DNA of 64,000 nt from Spirosoma foliorum (GTDB lineage Bacteria; Bacteroidota; Bacteroidia; Cytophagales; Spirosomataceae). Shown piece after piece: positions 37,358 through 46,696 of this stretch. The translations under genes and the position numbers were made by a program. Below the pieces are notes generated by a model, which saw only the letters and a list, made by a program, of their open reading frames with translations, did no database searches and was not told the DNA's origin. The stretch covers positions 4,849,001-4,913,000 of the forward strand of contig NZ_CP059732.1 in assembly GCF_014117325.1 (NCBI RefSeq). The letters are read 5' to 3'. Each line of letters begins with the position of its first letter. Position 1 is the stretch's first letter.

Positions 37358-37437
37358 AAGGAATAGAACGCTGATAGGTATGATGATTATGATTTACTAA
37401 CATCATAATCATCATACCTATCAGCGTTCTATTCCTT
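37358..37437. repeat. Perfect 36-bp inverted repeat, 8-base loop
   Basis: Arms 37358-37393 and 37402-37437 are perfectly complementary; the loop is TTACTAAC. The arm includes iterated GGTATGATGATTATGAT. It fills the gap between the convergent amidohydrolase and GreA-like genes, so it may terminate both, although there is no terminal T-run. Confidence 0.95.
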
Positions 37438-37439
37438 CT

Positions 37440-37901
37440 TCAATATACTTCCAGAACCTGATAAGCCATTTTATTGAACACGACCGAATCGCCGGCCTTT
37501 CGCCCTGACAAAGCAATTCCAATTGGCGACGCTGCTGAAACGGCAAAGTAATCCGTTCCGTCGAGTGTCAGTTTACCAGCGCCAATACTGATAAAAAACT
37601 TCCCCCGACTTGTCATGATTAGGCTTCCGGGTTGACCAATAGTAAAACTTTTGTCGATGTTAATCTGCTTCAGATCGCGCTCAACCTTCTGAGCTTCGGC
37701 TAAAAGCTGGGCATTTCGATCACGCTCAAGTTGGGCCATAGCTCTCCCTGTTTCGTATTTATCGCCCGCGCTGCTTTTCGATTCCGAATTAGCCGCTTCC
37801 TGCGCGGCTTCCATTGCCTGCTTTGCGGTACTAACCCGCAGTTGCACATAGACTTCGCACTGTGCAAAAAGGGCAGCCTTTATTTGTTGTTGATTCGACA
37901 C
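37440..37901 (-). CDS. GreA/GreB-family transcription elongation factor-like protein
   Basis: Protein of 153 aa. An N-terminal coiled coil (about 1-78; AKQAMEAAQEAANSESKSSA, GDKYETGRAMAQLERDR) is followed by an FKBP-like C-terminal domain (FFISIGAGKLTLDGTDYFAVSAASPIGIAL, AGDSVVFNKMAYQVLEVY). This is the short Bacteroidota GreA-like type; GreA factors rescue backtracked RNA polymerase, but whether this paralogue does so is unproven. It stands alone. Confidence 0.8.
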   Translation of the reverse strand: MSNQQQIKAALFAQCEVYVQLRVSTAKQAMEAAQEAANSESKSSAGDKYETGRAMAQLERDRNAQLLAEAQKVERDLKQINIDKSFTIGQPGSLIMTSRGKFFISIGAGKLTLDGTDYFAVSAASPIGIALSGRKAGDSVVFNKMAYQVLEVY

Positions 37902-38094
37902 GTTACTGGTTTCTAGGGCGCGAAGTTAGCTCATCTAAAAATCTAATTTATACAAGCTCATTTTTCACATAATAAAGAGGCATCGTATTGTTCCAGCCTA
38001 GTGATTTATGTGAATGCTGGAGAGGTAGTGAATTTATAGCAATTCTGTCAGGTCAATCTTATCTTTATAACCTTTCTGAAAATGCTTTTCATTG

Positions 38095-39453
38095 ATGGAA
38101 ACGACAGCTACTTCTGCCCTTCCTGTGCCTTTGCATCCGGGCTTGCCCATGTTAGGAAACACATTGGCTTTTCTGCGCAATCCACTAGGTACGTTACATA
38201 CCCTGCAACGGCAACACGATCGTCTGGTGCACTTACGCATTGGTGGAAGGCATCAGTATTTGGTGCTTCGGCCTGAAGATGTCAAGTATGTGATACAGGA
38301 AAATCACCGCAATTACGGGCGTTCGCCAGCCTTTGAAATCCTGAAGATTTTTCTGGGGAATGGGCTATTGACTAGCGATGGTGATTTCTGGCGACGTCAA
38401 CGGCGATTGGCCCAACCGGCCTTCCACCGGCAACGGTTAGCTGCCTTAACAATGACCATGATTGCCGAAACGGCCAGTTGGATTGATGAACTGGAACAGC
38501 ATCGAAACAAACAGTCCATTAACATGTCGCAGGCATTTATGGACGTAACGATGCGTATTGTTTGCAAAACACTGTTTAGTTCTGATACAACGGGGAAACT
38601 GGACGGTCTCTCAAACGCACTCGATACACTTAATTATCTGGCCAATAAGAAGATGCTCAACCCACTTCGATTTCCTTATAGCTGGCCAACTCCCGATAAT
38701 ATACGCTCCAAACGAGCCCGAGCCCAGGTCGATTCGTTTATTTACGGTGTCATCGATCAACGGCGGCACCATCAGGAAGATAAAGATGATTTATTGGGCA
38801 TGCTGCTGAGTGCCGAAGATGAAGACACAGGCGAAAAAATGTCAGACCAACAACTACGCGATGAATGTGTAACTCTTTTTTCGGCAGGTCACGAAACGAC
38901 GGCTGTTTCTATGGCCTGGACAATCTATCTGTTAAGCCAACACCCTGATGTACTAGTTCGACTCCAAACCGAGAGCAGAGAGGTTCTATGCAATGAGCCT
39001 ATGCCCTCGCCCGACAAGTTTCGGTCATTAACGTACACATTGCAAGTCGTGCAGGAATCGCTACGCTTGTACCCTCCTGCCTGGATTATGAGTCGACGGG
39101 CGCACAACCCTGACCACATTGGCCCCTACACGATTCCAGCAGGTGACACAGCCCTGATCTCACCTTATCTATTGCATAGAGACCCAACCAACTGGCCCGA
39201 TCCTGACCGATTTGACCCTGATCGGTTTGTAGCGGGCGGCCTTAAAGATCAACTCCATTCGTATGCGTATCTACCCTTTGGTGGAGGGCCTCGCTTGTGT
39301 ATTGGGAATCAGTTCGCCTTGATGGAGATGCAAATCTTATTGGGCATGTTGGCTCGTTCGTTTGATTTTAAATCCGTCGCCAATCAGCGCATTATTCCTA
39401 AGCCATTGATCACATTACGACCTAGTCAAGCCATTTACATTAATTTATTGTAA
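38095..39453 (+). CDS. Cytochrome P450
   Basis: Protein of about 452 aa (start METTATSALPVPLHPGLP; a TTG one codon earlier is also possible). Typical P450 motifs: the proline-rich N-terminus (PLHPGLPMLGN), I-helix AGHETTAVSMAW, K-helix ESLRLYP (ExxR), DPDRFDPDRFV and the haem loop FGGGPRLCIG with axial C402. It lacks a membrane anchor and a fused reductase, so it is soluble and needs external redox partners, none of which is nearby. The best resemblance is to fatty-acid/CYP102-type haem domains. Substrate unknown. Confidence 0.92.
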   Translation: METTATSALPVPLHPGLPMLGNTLAFLRNPLGTLHTLQRQHDRLVHLRIGGRHQYLVLRPEDVKYVIQENHRNYGRSPAFEILKIFLGNGLLTSDGDFWRRQRRLAQPAFHRQRLAALTMTMIAETASWIDELEQHRNKQSINMSQAFMDVTMRIVCKTLFSSDTTGKLDGLSNALDTLNYLANKKMLNPLRFPYSWPTPDNIRSKRARAQVDSFIYGVIDQRRHHQEDKDDLLGMLLSAEDEDTGEKMSDQQLRDECVTLFSAGHETTAVSMAWTIYLLSQHPDVLVRLQTESREVLCNEPMPSPDKFRSLTYTLQVVQESLRLYPPAWIMSRRAHNPDHIGPYTIPAGDTALISPYLLHRDPTNWPDPDRFDPDRFVAGGLKDQLHSYAYLPFGGGPRLCIGNQFALMEMQILLGMLARSFDFKSVANQRIIPKPLITLRPSQAIYINLL

Positions 39454-39665
39454 ATTTTCTTTTATACTATTTAAAGAATTTTACAGGTAAGCCGTTCCAC
39501 GTTACCAGCAAAAACCCCTTCTCTCAGCCGGTTAGACTATAAGGAAACGGAAGTCCGTGAAACACACTTGCATCTTTCGTAGGTAGTATTGACTTTGTGC
39601 TTCACATACCCAAACTTAGATAGTCCATTGATGTTCTAATTTCAGTTCACTTTAAATGCGACACA

Positions 39666-40043
39666 ATGAGACTACAAATGCACGCCGTTAGATTCACGGC
39701 AGATCAGAGCCTGTTAGATTTTATCCAGGCTAAGCTTGATAAGCTAGACACTTTTCATGATCGTATTATCAGCGGAGAAGTGTTCTTAAGACTAGAGGGG
39801 GCAGACTCCAATAAAGTCAAAGAGAAAATCATCGAAGTTCGACTAATGATTCCCGGAAAGGAAATCTTCGTTAAAGAACACGATAAAAGCTTCGAAAGCG
39901 CCACCGATCGGGTTATGGATGTCCTGAAAGACAAACTCGTCCGATTTAAGCAAAAGCGGAGTGATATCTCCAGCCCGGCTATTACTAAGGCCACATCCGA
40001 TGTAGAAGATGAAGACGAGGTTTTCGAACCTGACGAGTTATAA
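39666..40043 (+). CDS. hpf: Ribosome hibernation-promoting factor (HPF/RaiA family)
   Basis: Protein of 125 aa with the beta-alpha-beta-beta-beta-alpha fold: MHAVRFTADQSLLDFIQAKLDKLDTF, ISGEVFLRLEG, KIIEVRLMIPGKEIFVKEHDKSFESATDRVMDVLKDKLVRFKQKR, and an acidic tail. This is the short/medium-length Bacteroidota form. It binds the 30S subunit in slow growth or stationary phase. Its 212-bp upstream gap suggests its own promoter; it ends at two stacked hairpins. Confidence 0.9.
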   Translation: MRLQMHAVRFTADQSLLDFIQAKLDKLDTFHDRIISGEVFLRLEGADSNKVKEKIIEVRLMIPGKEIFVKEHDKSFESATDRVMDVLKDKLVRFKQKRSDISSPAITKATSDVEDEDEVFEPDEL

Positions 40044-40059
40044 AAAGTAAATTAACCAA

Positions 40060-40093
40060 CAGAAAAGCCACTCCGTTTGGAGTGGCTTTTCTG
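40060..40093. terminator. Bidirectional terminator between hpf and metK
   Basis: Perfect 15-bp stem CAGAAAAGCCACTCC (40060-40074) with 40079-40093, GTTT loop, T-run on both strands. Confidence 0.92.
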
Positions 40094-40132
40094 TAAGATG
40101 TAGCGCGGGTGAAAACCCGCGTTACATCTTAC
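40093..40132. terminator. Second hairpin overlapping the metK stop
   Basis: GTAAGATGTAGCGCGGGT (40093-40110), GAAA loop, then 40115-40132, paired with a single non-Watson-Crick position (a wobble on the + strand RNA). It directly abuts the first hairpin and covers the last codon of metK. Confidence 0.85.
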
Positions 40133-41406
40133 AAACCGAATGCTGTTTTGACTTTATCAACAAAATCGAGTTTTTCCCAAGTAAACAACTCAACTTCAAC
40201 TTCTTTCGTATTTCCGTTCGAACCAAAGGTTTTCTTAACGATTTCGTTCTTACGACCCATGTGGCCATATGCAGCCGTTTCGGAGTAAATCGGATTGCGG
40301 AGTTTAAGCCGTTGTTCGATAGCATAGGGACGCATATCGAAAATCTCGCTCACTTTTTCAGCGATAACTCCATCATGCAGATCTACCTTAGACGTGCCAT
40401 ATGTATTTACATATAAACCACAAGGCTTGGCTACCCCAATCGCATAAGAAACTTGTACCAGCACCTGATCGCAAAGACCAGCCGCTACCAGGTTTTTAGC
40501 GATGTGACGCGTAGCATAGGCTGCCGAACGGTCTACTTTAGAGGGGTCTTTACCCGAGAAAGCTCCACCACCATGGGCGCCTTTACCGCCATAGGTGTCA
40601 ACGATAATTTTACGACCTGTTAGACCAGTATCGCCGTGAGGGCCACCAATTACAAATTTTCCCGTTGGGTTGATGTAATAGGTAATGTTGTCGGTAAATA
40701 AACCGTGTAATTCAGCTTTTTGAGCCGCTTTCACACGTGGAATCACAATATTGATGATATCCTCTTTGATTTTGGCCAGCATCGTCTCATCATCGGCAAA
40801 ATCGTCGTGCTGTGTTGAAACCACAATCGTATCAATCCGGATAGGCTGATGATCGTCTGAGTATTCAATCGTCACCTGCGACTTGGCATCGGGCCGCAGA
40901 TAAGGCATAAGCTCGAGTTCGTTGTTCCGAATAACCGACATTTCACGCAGGATAGCATGGGCCAGATCTAGCGGCAATGGCATGTAGTTATCGGTTTCGT
41001 TGGTAGCATAACCGAACATCATGCCCTGATCACCAGCTCCTTGTGCGTTTGCTTTTGACTCAAAATCGTTGTTGTCAACCAAACGATCAACGCCCTGGTT
41101 AATATCGGCTGACTGGTCGTGTAAAGCCGAGAAAATGCCACACGAGTTAGCCTCAAACATATATTCGCTCTTCGTGTAACCAATTTTACGGATTACCTCG
41201 CGCGTGATTTTTTGAACGTCTAAGTAGGTGTCGGTCTTGATTTCACCAGCCAGAACAACCTGACCAGTTGTAACGAGTGTTTCGCAGGCTACTTTGCTGG
41301 ACGGATCAAACGCCAGAAAATTATCAATCAGTGCGTCAGAAATTTGATCGGCGACTTTATCGGGATGTCCCTCAGAAACAGACTCGGAAGTGAAAAGATA
41401 AGGCAT
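40129..41406 (-). CDS. metK: S-adenosylmethionine synthetase
   Basis: Protein of 425 aa; makes S-adenosylmethionine from ATP and methionine. Motifs: [19 protein letters not shown] at the N-terminus, [12 protein letters not shown] (ATP site), [20 protein letters not shown] and [19 protein letters not shown] (phosphate loop). Longer than the E. coli enzyme by ~40 residues, as is usual in Bacteroidota. Complete, alone on the minus strand. Confidence 0.97.
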   Translation of the reverse strand: MPYLFTSESVSEGHPDKVADQISDALIDNFLAFDPSSKVACETLVTTGQVVLAGEIKTDTYLDVQKITREVIRKIGYTKSEYMFEANSCGIFSALHDQSADINQGVDRLVDNNDFESKANAQGAGDQGMMFGYATNETDNYMPLPLDLAHAILREMSVIRNNELELMPYLRPDAKSQVTIEYSDDHQPIRIDTIVVSTQHDDFADDETMLAKIKEDIINIVIPRVKAAQKAELHGLFTDNITYYINPTGKFVIGGPHGDTGLTGRKIIVDTYGGKGAHGGGAFSGKDPSKVDRSAAYATRHIAKNLVAAGLCDQVLVQVSYAIGVAKPCGLYVNTYGTSKVDLHDGVIAEKVSEIFDMRPYAIEQRLKLRNPIYSETAAYGHMGRKNEIVKKTFGSNGNTKEVEVELFTWEKLDFVDKVKTAFGL

Positions 41407-41488
41407 TGAATTATCCGTAGACTTGGTTTAAGCCACAAATCTACGAGTTTCTGAGTAGGGGGCAAGACATCAGTATATACCTTCCTTA

Positions 41489-42676
41489 CTATCCGGCTAT
41501 TTTTCGACGCAATACACTAAAGAAGGCCGACAAAAATGGCCAGAAGGGCATTGTTGCAAACAACTGAATTTCCTCAAAAAAATGAGTTTCTTCGTCTAAA
41601 AACTTAAAAACACGGCGAGGGTTTTCAGTATATATGCGGGTAAAAATATCGTCGGCTGGATGCCGATTTTGCTCTAGTACATTCAAGAAAATACTGTCGT
41701 AAAGTTTAAATCGTCGCTTAAACCAAGGTATAGTTCGATTTGGCTTACCCGTTGTGGCCAAATTGTTCACAATTTCCTGCAGATAACGTTGCGTTCGGTG
41801 AAATGTATAACCTGTTGAGGCTTTGGTAAAACCGCCTGCAGTGCCTATTCTAACGATGTGTTCAGAAGGATTCTCCTGCGTTGGCTCATCGGACATGGGA
41901 ATAACTCCATACTCGGTTTCGCAGATTTCATAACCTCCTGTTGGTAAAAAACGGTCTATATATTGCTGTAATTCAACATCGTATTCTTCGTCAGCTAGTA
42001 AGGCCGAATTGAAAATCGTAAATTCAACCAGAGCTGTTTTTTCATTGAACGGCAATACATATATGAATCGGCAGTCACCCCCTTGCCCAATTCGAAAATC
42101 CATGATCTCTGCGCATTTGGAGTCAAAGCAAGGCATTGAGGTTGTAATTACCCAACCTTTAAAATGCTGCAAAAGGTTATGATTCTCTGGCTGATCTAAT
42201 TTTAGAGCAAACGTGCTGTCAAATACGTAGTCAGCTATGTAGGGTTCGTCGTCAGCAATAACAAAGCCGCCTTGCGGAGTATCTTTGATACGTTGAATCG
42301 TTGCCTGTTTGCGCTCAACATTAGGCCATTTAGCCAGTTCTGTGTCTATAAACCCATAGAAGTCAATGCCTCGTAACATTTTATACTGGTAGCCCCGCAT
42401 ATCCAACTCACCGGCATAGGTAGTTCCATGAAAGGAGATTGCGTTCCAGGTACGAAATAAAATCGACTCAAACGGATGCAATAATGCACTGGAGTCAGTA
42501 GACTCCGTTTTTTGCTGCTCCCGTTCCCAAAAGCACCATGTTCGATCATTACGATTTTTCTGTTCACGATCCAGAATCAGAATACGTCGATCACGCAATG
42601 GAGACTGGAGTAAGTAATAAGCCAGGCTTAAGCCTGCCATCCCTCCTCCAGCAATGATGAAGTCGTATTTTTTCAT
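41489..42676 (-). CDS. crtY: Lycopene beta-cyclase
   Basis: Protein of 395 aa. FAD/NAD-binding motif at the N-terminus (YDFIIAGGGMAGLSLAYYLL), then DRTWCFWE, VFDSTF, FKGWVIT, ALVEFTIFN, EYGVIPMSD and IGTAGGFTKASTGYTF, the set of conserved motifs in CrtY-type cyclases. It closes the ends of lycopene to beta rings in carotenoid synthesis. No other crt gene is in the window. Confidence 0.9.
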   Translation of the reverse strand: MKKYDFIIAGGGMAGLSLAYYLLQSPLRDRRILILDREQKNRNDRTWCFWEREQQKTESTDSSALLHPFESILFRTWNAISFHGTTYAGELDMRGYQYKMLRGIDFYGFIDTELAKWPNVERKQATIQRIKDTPQGGFVIADDEPYIADYVFDSTFALKLDQPENHNLLQHFKGWVITTSMPCFDSKCAEIMDFRIGQGGDCRFIYVLPFNEKTALVEFTIFNSALLADEEYDVELQQYIDRFLPTGGYEICETEYGVIPMSDEPTQENPSEHIVRIGTAGGFTKASTGYTFHRTQRYLQEIVNNLATTGKPNRTIPWFKRRFKLYDSIFLNVLEQNRHPADDIFTRIYTENPRRVFKFLDEETHFFEEIQLFATMPFWPFLSAFFSVLRRKIAG

Positions 42677-42766
42677 GCGGCAAAGAAAAAGTCCGGGCCG
42701 TTGGTCCGGACTCTTTCTTATAAAATGACGAAGGGACCTAAAATGTTTAGCCTTCGGTAACTTCTT

Positions 42767-43660
42767 TTACACATTTACATGCTTCTCGGCATGATAACTG
42801 GACCGAACTAAGGGTCCTGACTCAACGTACTTCAGCCCACGTTTCAGCCCTTCTTCACGATACATAGCGAATGTATCAGGATGAATCCATTCAATTACTT
42901 CGTGGTGCATTTTGGTCGGCTGTAGGTATTGGCCTAAGGTCAGAATATCCAACCCATTAGCGGCCAGATCATCCATTGCCTTAAATACTTCATCATGGGT
43001 TTCACCTAAACCAAGCATAATACCCGATTTTGTTCGCTGTCCATATTCTTTAGTACGGCGAATTTGTTCGAGACTACGCTCATACCGAGCCTGTGGACGT
43101 ACTCGTCGATAAAGTCGTTCTACGGTTTCCATATTATGCGAAACCACTTCCTGACCAGCCGAAATCATTCGCTCGAGTGCCTCCCAATTCCCTTTTGTAT
43201 CAGGAATAAGGGTTTCTATGGTTGTAGAGGGCGATGCTTCTTTAATGAGTTTCACCGTCTGGTACCAGATTTCGGCACCCCGATCCTTCAGTTCATCGCG
43301 ATTGACCGACGTTAGTACAGCGTGCTTAACTTTCATCAGCACAATGGCTTCAGCTACACGCCGGGGCTCATCGGTATCATATTCGTTAGGGCGGCCGGTT
43401 GCCACGGCACAGAATGTACAGCTTCGTGTGCAAACATTGCCCAGAATCATAAATGTAGCCGTGCCTGCACCCCAACACTCGCCCATATTAGGACAATTGC
43501 CACTTTCGCAGATGGTGTGCAGCTTATGCTCGTCTACTAACTTACGAACTTTAGCATATTCAGGGCCGATAGGCAGTTTTACGCGCAGCCAGTCGGGACG
43601 TTTCGGGGCTCCCGCCCGGTTGCGTTGTTGTTCAGAGGGTATTACGGGTAGTTCGATCAT
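42767..43660 (-). CDS. lipA: Lipoyl synthase
   Basis: Protein of 297 aa, a radical-SAM enzyme inserting sulfur into octanoyl groups. Both iron-sulfur clusters are visible: the auxiliary cluster cysteines C51, C56 and C62 ([12 protein letters not shown]) and the radical-SAM CxxxCxxC at C77, C81 and C84 (CTRSCTFC). The C-terminal SSYHAEKHV carries the RSSY serine ligand of the auxiliary cluster. Complete. Confidence 0.97.
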   Translation of the reverse strand: MIELPVIPSEQQRNRAGAPKRPDWLRVKLPIGPEYAKVRKLVDEHKLHTICESGNCPNMGECWGAGTATFMILGNVCTRSCTFCAVATGRPNEYDTDEPRRVAEAIVLMKVKHAVLTSVNRDELKDRGAEIWYQTVKLIKEASPSTTIETLIPDTKGNWEALERMISAGQEVVSHNMETVERLYRRVRPQARYERSLEQIRRTKEYGQRTKSGIMLGLGETHDEVFKAMDDLAANGLDILTLGQYLQPTKMHHEVIEWIHPDTFAMYREEGLKRGLKYVESGPLVRSSYHAEKHVNV

Positions 43661-43711
43661 GTCACCTCAATCCTTTCCAGCAAAATTCGTTTTCATAGCG
43701 GAAAGTTCATA

Positions 43712-43784
43712 ATAGTCAAAAGTCGTCAGCCGGTAGTTGTTAGTAATTTTGACCAACAACTGATGACTGACGACTTCTGACTAT
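43712..43784. repeat. Imperfect 30-bp inverted repeat downstream of a secreted-protein gene
   Basis: Arms 43712-43741 and 43755-43784 match at 25 of 30 positions (AGTCGTCAG and AGTTGTT cores). It lies between the 3' end of the 261-aa secreted protein gene and lipA, both on the minus strand. Confidence 0.8.
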
Positions 43785-43787
43785 ACT

Positions 43788-44573
43788 CTATTTCTTACCC
43801 CCAAAAAATAACGTAAGATAGGCCGACGTGAAGAAGTTACGATTGCCATCTTCCCGATTACCCGTTGCGCTTTGGTTGGGAATAATGACAACTTTATTGG
43901 GGAAAACTTCAGCTAAAAAACCAATTTCAATACCTGTTGTATTGGCCCTGAAAGAACTCAGTTCAAAACTTAAAGCCGCTTTTACGTTCAATCCGACGGT
44001 GAGCTTCGACTGATCGAGGCCTTGAAAAAAGCCGCCAGCGCCTACCACTGTTTCGCCAGTGGGCGTCATATAGCCATTCACTTGTGAAGCCGGTACTGTT
44101 CGGGACGAGTTGCCATAGGATACTTCCAGATAATAAGGCTTAATGATACCGAGCGAAGGCCCCCCAGCCAATATGCCACTTACGGCAATTCCTTCATCGC
44201 TATTGCGCTGAAACAGTTTTACTTCCCGACCGTAGGAAGGGCGCAGGACAAACAGATAATTTTCTTTTCCGCTGATATACCGAGAGCTAATCGAATTGAC
44301 AGAGGATTGGATCTCTTTCGGATGTTTTACATTGACAAGCTCAACACTAAGATAACTATACTGCGGCATGCCGTACAGTTTATTCGATAATAAACGAGAT
44401 TGCCGGAAAGCAAAGCCACCGATAATACCCGAATTCGTGTTGGTAGTCAACCCAAATGTTGTTATGGTATGGTAGCTATCCTCTTCGCTGTCGACATTTT
44501 GCGCATTAGAAACCTGGCCCGACAAGAGGAGACAGCTTAACGCAAGTCCAAATACTGTGTATAGTGTTCGCAT
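43788..44573 (-). CDS. Secreted protein, probable outer-membrane barrel, unknown function
   Basis: Protein of 261 aa with a signal peptide (MRTLYTVFGLALSCLLLSGQ, cleavage near VSNAQ). The mature part is rich in alternating hydrophobic strands (KLYGMPQYSYLSVELVNV, YLFVLRPSYGREVKLFQR, AYLTLFFGGKK), and the last strand ends in aromatic residues, which suggests an outer-membrane beta barrel. No named family is recognised. Confidence 0.75.
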   Translation of the reverse strand: MRTLYTVFGLALSCLLLSGQVSNAQNVDSEEDSYHTITTFGLTTNTNSGIIGGFAFRQSRLLSNKLYGMPQYSYLSVELVNVKHPKEIQSSVNSISSRYISGKENYLFVLRPSYGREVKLFQRNSDEGIAVSGILAGGPSLGIIKPYYLEVSYGNSSRTVPASQVNGYMTPTGETVVGAGGFFQGLDQSKLTVGLNVKAALSFELSSFRANTTGIEIGFLAEVFPNKVVIIPNQSATGNREDGNRNFFTSAYLTLFFGGKK

Positions 44574-44795
44574 TTCGGTAAAATCCTGAATTAAAGCTAC
44601 TCATTTTACTGATTATTCACAAAATCAGAGACCACAATTAGCGTAACTACATCGTTCTTTTTATGTTTAGGCTTAAACAGAGTCCGAAGCCATCGCAGGT
44701 AGGCGATTTAGGTAACGGCGGCTGCTTATCATTAGCTGTTACCAATGTAAGCAGCGAGATTTGTGATTTACTCTAAACGATATACGTTTTTTTAT

Positions 44796-45239
44796 ATGGC
44801 AACGATTCACATTGATTACCTGGGTGGCCTACGTACCGATTGTGTACATCTTCAATCGGGTACGCATATTAACACCGATGCTCCTACTGATAACCAGGGC
44901 CTGGGTGAAGCGTTCTCACCAACCGACCTGGTGGCTAACGCCCTTGGCTCCTGCATTATTACAACGATGGCCATTTTTGCCCGTCGCGATGGCATCGATT
45001 TAACCGGGAGCGAACTCGACGTCACGAAAGTGATGACCACGCAACCTCCCCGTCGTATTGCCCGCATCGAAGTTAACTTAACGCTCCGCGCGAGTCGGGA
45101 AGGTGAAGCTTTTTTACCCGACGATGAAACCCGTGCCCGGCTTGAAAAAATTGCCCATACCTGTCCCGTTGCTATTAGCTTACACCCTGATCTTGAGCAA
45201 GCCGTGAGTATTCGATGGGAAACAGGAGTGGCGGCCTGA
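44796..45239 (+). CDS. OsmC/Ohr-family protein
   Basis: The start is placed at MATIHIDYLGGLRTDC (44796); a GTG 33 bases upstream is less likely. The 147-aa protein has the two reactive-cysteine regions of the family, LGSCIITTMAIFARRDGIDL and HTCPVAISLHPDLE, with FSPTDLVANAL before the first. It is thought to reduce organic or fatty-acid hydroperoxides. Its N-terminal Cys16 is extra. It stands alone. Confidence 0.88.
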   Translation: MATIHIDYLGGLRTDCVHLQSGTHINTDAPTDNQGLGEAFSPTDLVANALGSCIITTMAIFARRDGIDLTGSELDVTKVMTTQPPRRIARIEVNLTLRASREGEAFLPDDETRARLEKIAHTCPVAISLHPDLEQAVSIRWETGVAA

Positions 45240-45246
45240 TGTATGA

Positions 45247-45303
45247 TATAGGATGTATGATGTATTCCCATTCCCACGCGTTAAATACATCATACATCCT
45301 ATA
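45247..45303. repeat. 20-bp inverted repeat of TATGAT words after osmC
   Basis: Core arms 45247-45266 and 45284-45303 are perfectly complementary; further copies of GATGTATGAT lie just outside. It sits between the convergent osmC and the 266-aa barrel gene. Confidence 0.88.
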
Positions 45304-45329
45304 CCATATATCAAATACCATACATCACC

Positions 45330-46130
45330 TTATTTCTTTTTCCGTTTTTGTCGCCAATACTTGATATCCGAAGTCAGATTTTCGAGGAAGAACGACGGCC
45401 CAACAGATATATAAAAACCGGAATAATTGATCTGACTATCTGGAATATCTTTTTTTAGGATAAATCGGTAGCCAGCCAAAAAATTAATACCAAACCAGTG
45501 TAAGGGCCTCAACCAGCGTACCGTTGGGAAATGATAGGCCGCATCTACCCCTACACCAAGCGGCAGAAAAACCCCTCTTGCCACCTCATGCCGATTTGTC
45601 TGATCATCATCCAGTTCATAGCGTGAGTGCCCGTAGCCAAATTCAATCGGCAAACTTATTTCGAAAGCTTTCCGGCGATACAGGTAACGCTCATAATACA
45701 CTGTAGCGATACGCAAATGGCGCGTAACGGATTCGGATGTATTCGGCAATAATCCAGGTTCATCAAGCCTTTGGTTTATGAAATAAAAGCCAGCGCCAGC
45801 CTTAAAACTAGCCAATCGACCTCCTCGTAAAGCCGGCCGATCATGCTGAGCCGGAAATAAAAAGCCCGCTCTGACTCCATACATGCTAACCGGCATCCGT
45901 CGACCATTATCATTACGTGTATCATTAAAGAAAAAAAAACGCTGGTCGGTTGAAGCTGTAAACGTAAGCGATTTGGGGCGAGCACTCTGTAATGTATCAG
46001 GTTTAGTAGCACTCTGTAAGTGAGTAGGCTTATCGATAACCGCGGTTGGCTGGGCCCAAACTGCCGTACCGATATAAAGCCAAAGTAGACAAGGTAAAGT
46101 TAGAATCCATCCTAATCGCATAGTTTTCAC
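45330..46130 (-). CDS. Outer-membrane beta-barrel-like protein, unknown
   Basis: Protein of 266 aa with a signal peptide ending near TAVWAQP. The rest alternates in a barrel-like pattern (SMYGVRAGFLF, FKAGAGFYFINQRL, LPLGVGVDAAYHF, INFLAGYRFIL, GFYISVGPSFFLENL). The C-terminal ~13 residues are strongly basic (KYWRQKRKKK), which is odd for a terminal barrel strand. No family recognised. Confidence 0.7.
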   Translation of the reverse strand: MKTMRLGWILTLPCLLWLYIGTAVWAQPTAVIDKPTHLQSATKPDTLQSARPKSLTFTASTDQRFFFFNDTRNDNGRRMPVSMYGVRAGFLFPAQHDRPALRGGRLASFKAGAGFYFINQRLDEPGLLPNTSESVTRHLRIATVYYERYLYRRKAFEISLPIEFGYGHSRYELDDDQTNRHEVARGVFLPLGVGVDAAYHFPTVRWLRPLHWFGINFLAGYRFILKKDIPDSQINYSGFYISVGPSFFLENLTSDIKYWRQKRKKK

Positions 46131-46696
46131 ACAGTTGGTTAGCTAATAACTGTGCCCGGTCACAATGGTTCTGATAAGACCTTTCCTTGTCTATTATATC
46201 CACCCACTACAGTCTAGATTTCTGTCGAAAAACTGCTGATAGGCCTCCTCTAAATTAACCATAAGAGCAGGTAAAGTATATACAAAAAGAAGTCTATTCT
46301 TTTTATGGGTTATTATAAGTGATAGATAAAATCAAATAGAGCCCACTTAGCAAACTAGCTATTTCTTAGCTAAGTACAAAAATCGAAAAATAACACCCGG
46401 TTCCAAACTCGGTCAAAAAATCGTTAATCCTGTGTTAATCTCTTCCTAAGCGACAAAAAAATCTTGCTGTTTTCCTATCCGGGAACGTTCCCGGTAACGC
46501 TTGCGTAAAAAAAGTGCGATAAATTATTCTTTATGTCCGGTTTTTTTCAGAATATCATACTAGAATTTTTTCAAAGAATAATAGTACATAATAAAGTCGC
46601 ATCAAAGAATAATCCACAATTAATCTCATTCTATCTGGCGATTACTCCGCCCTCAGGTGATGTTTTTAATAAGTAGAAACCCTTATATCTGACGCT
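46131..46696. other. 566-bp regulatory gap upstream of the FecR-SusCD locus
   Basis: This is the longest non-coding stretch in the window. It holds a 16-bp palindrome (46479-46494), a direct repeat of TCAAAGAATAAT (46571-46582 and 46602-46613, 31 bases apart) and AT-rich sequence. I see no tRNA or open reading frame in it. Since both flanking genes read outward, it carries promoters for both. Confidence 0.6.
46479..46494. promoter_or_regulatory. LacI-type operator candidate (16-bp palindrome)
   Basis: CCGGGAACGTTCCCGG is a perfect palindrome centred on the CG typical of LacI/GalR-family operators (A-ACGT-T centre), 203 bp upstream of the fecR start. A looser copy, GGTAACGCTTGC, follows at once. 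LacI family proteins commonly repress carbohydrate loci, which fits the SusCD genes downstream; the regulator gene is not in the window. Confidence 0.4.

Noticed and set aside
46131..46696. A missing ECF sigma factor gene or small RNA gene in the long gap
   Set aside because: No open frame of suitable length and no tRNA-like or terminator-bounded structure is visible.
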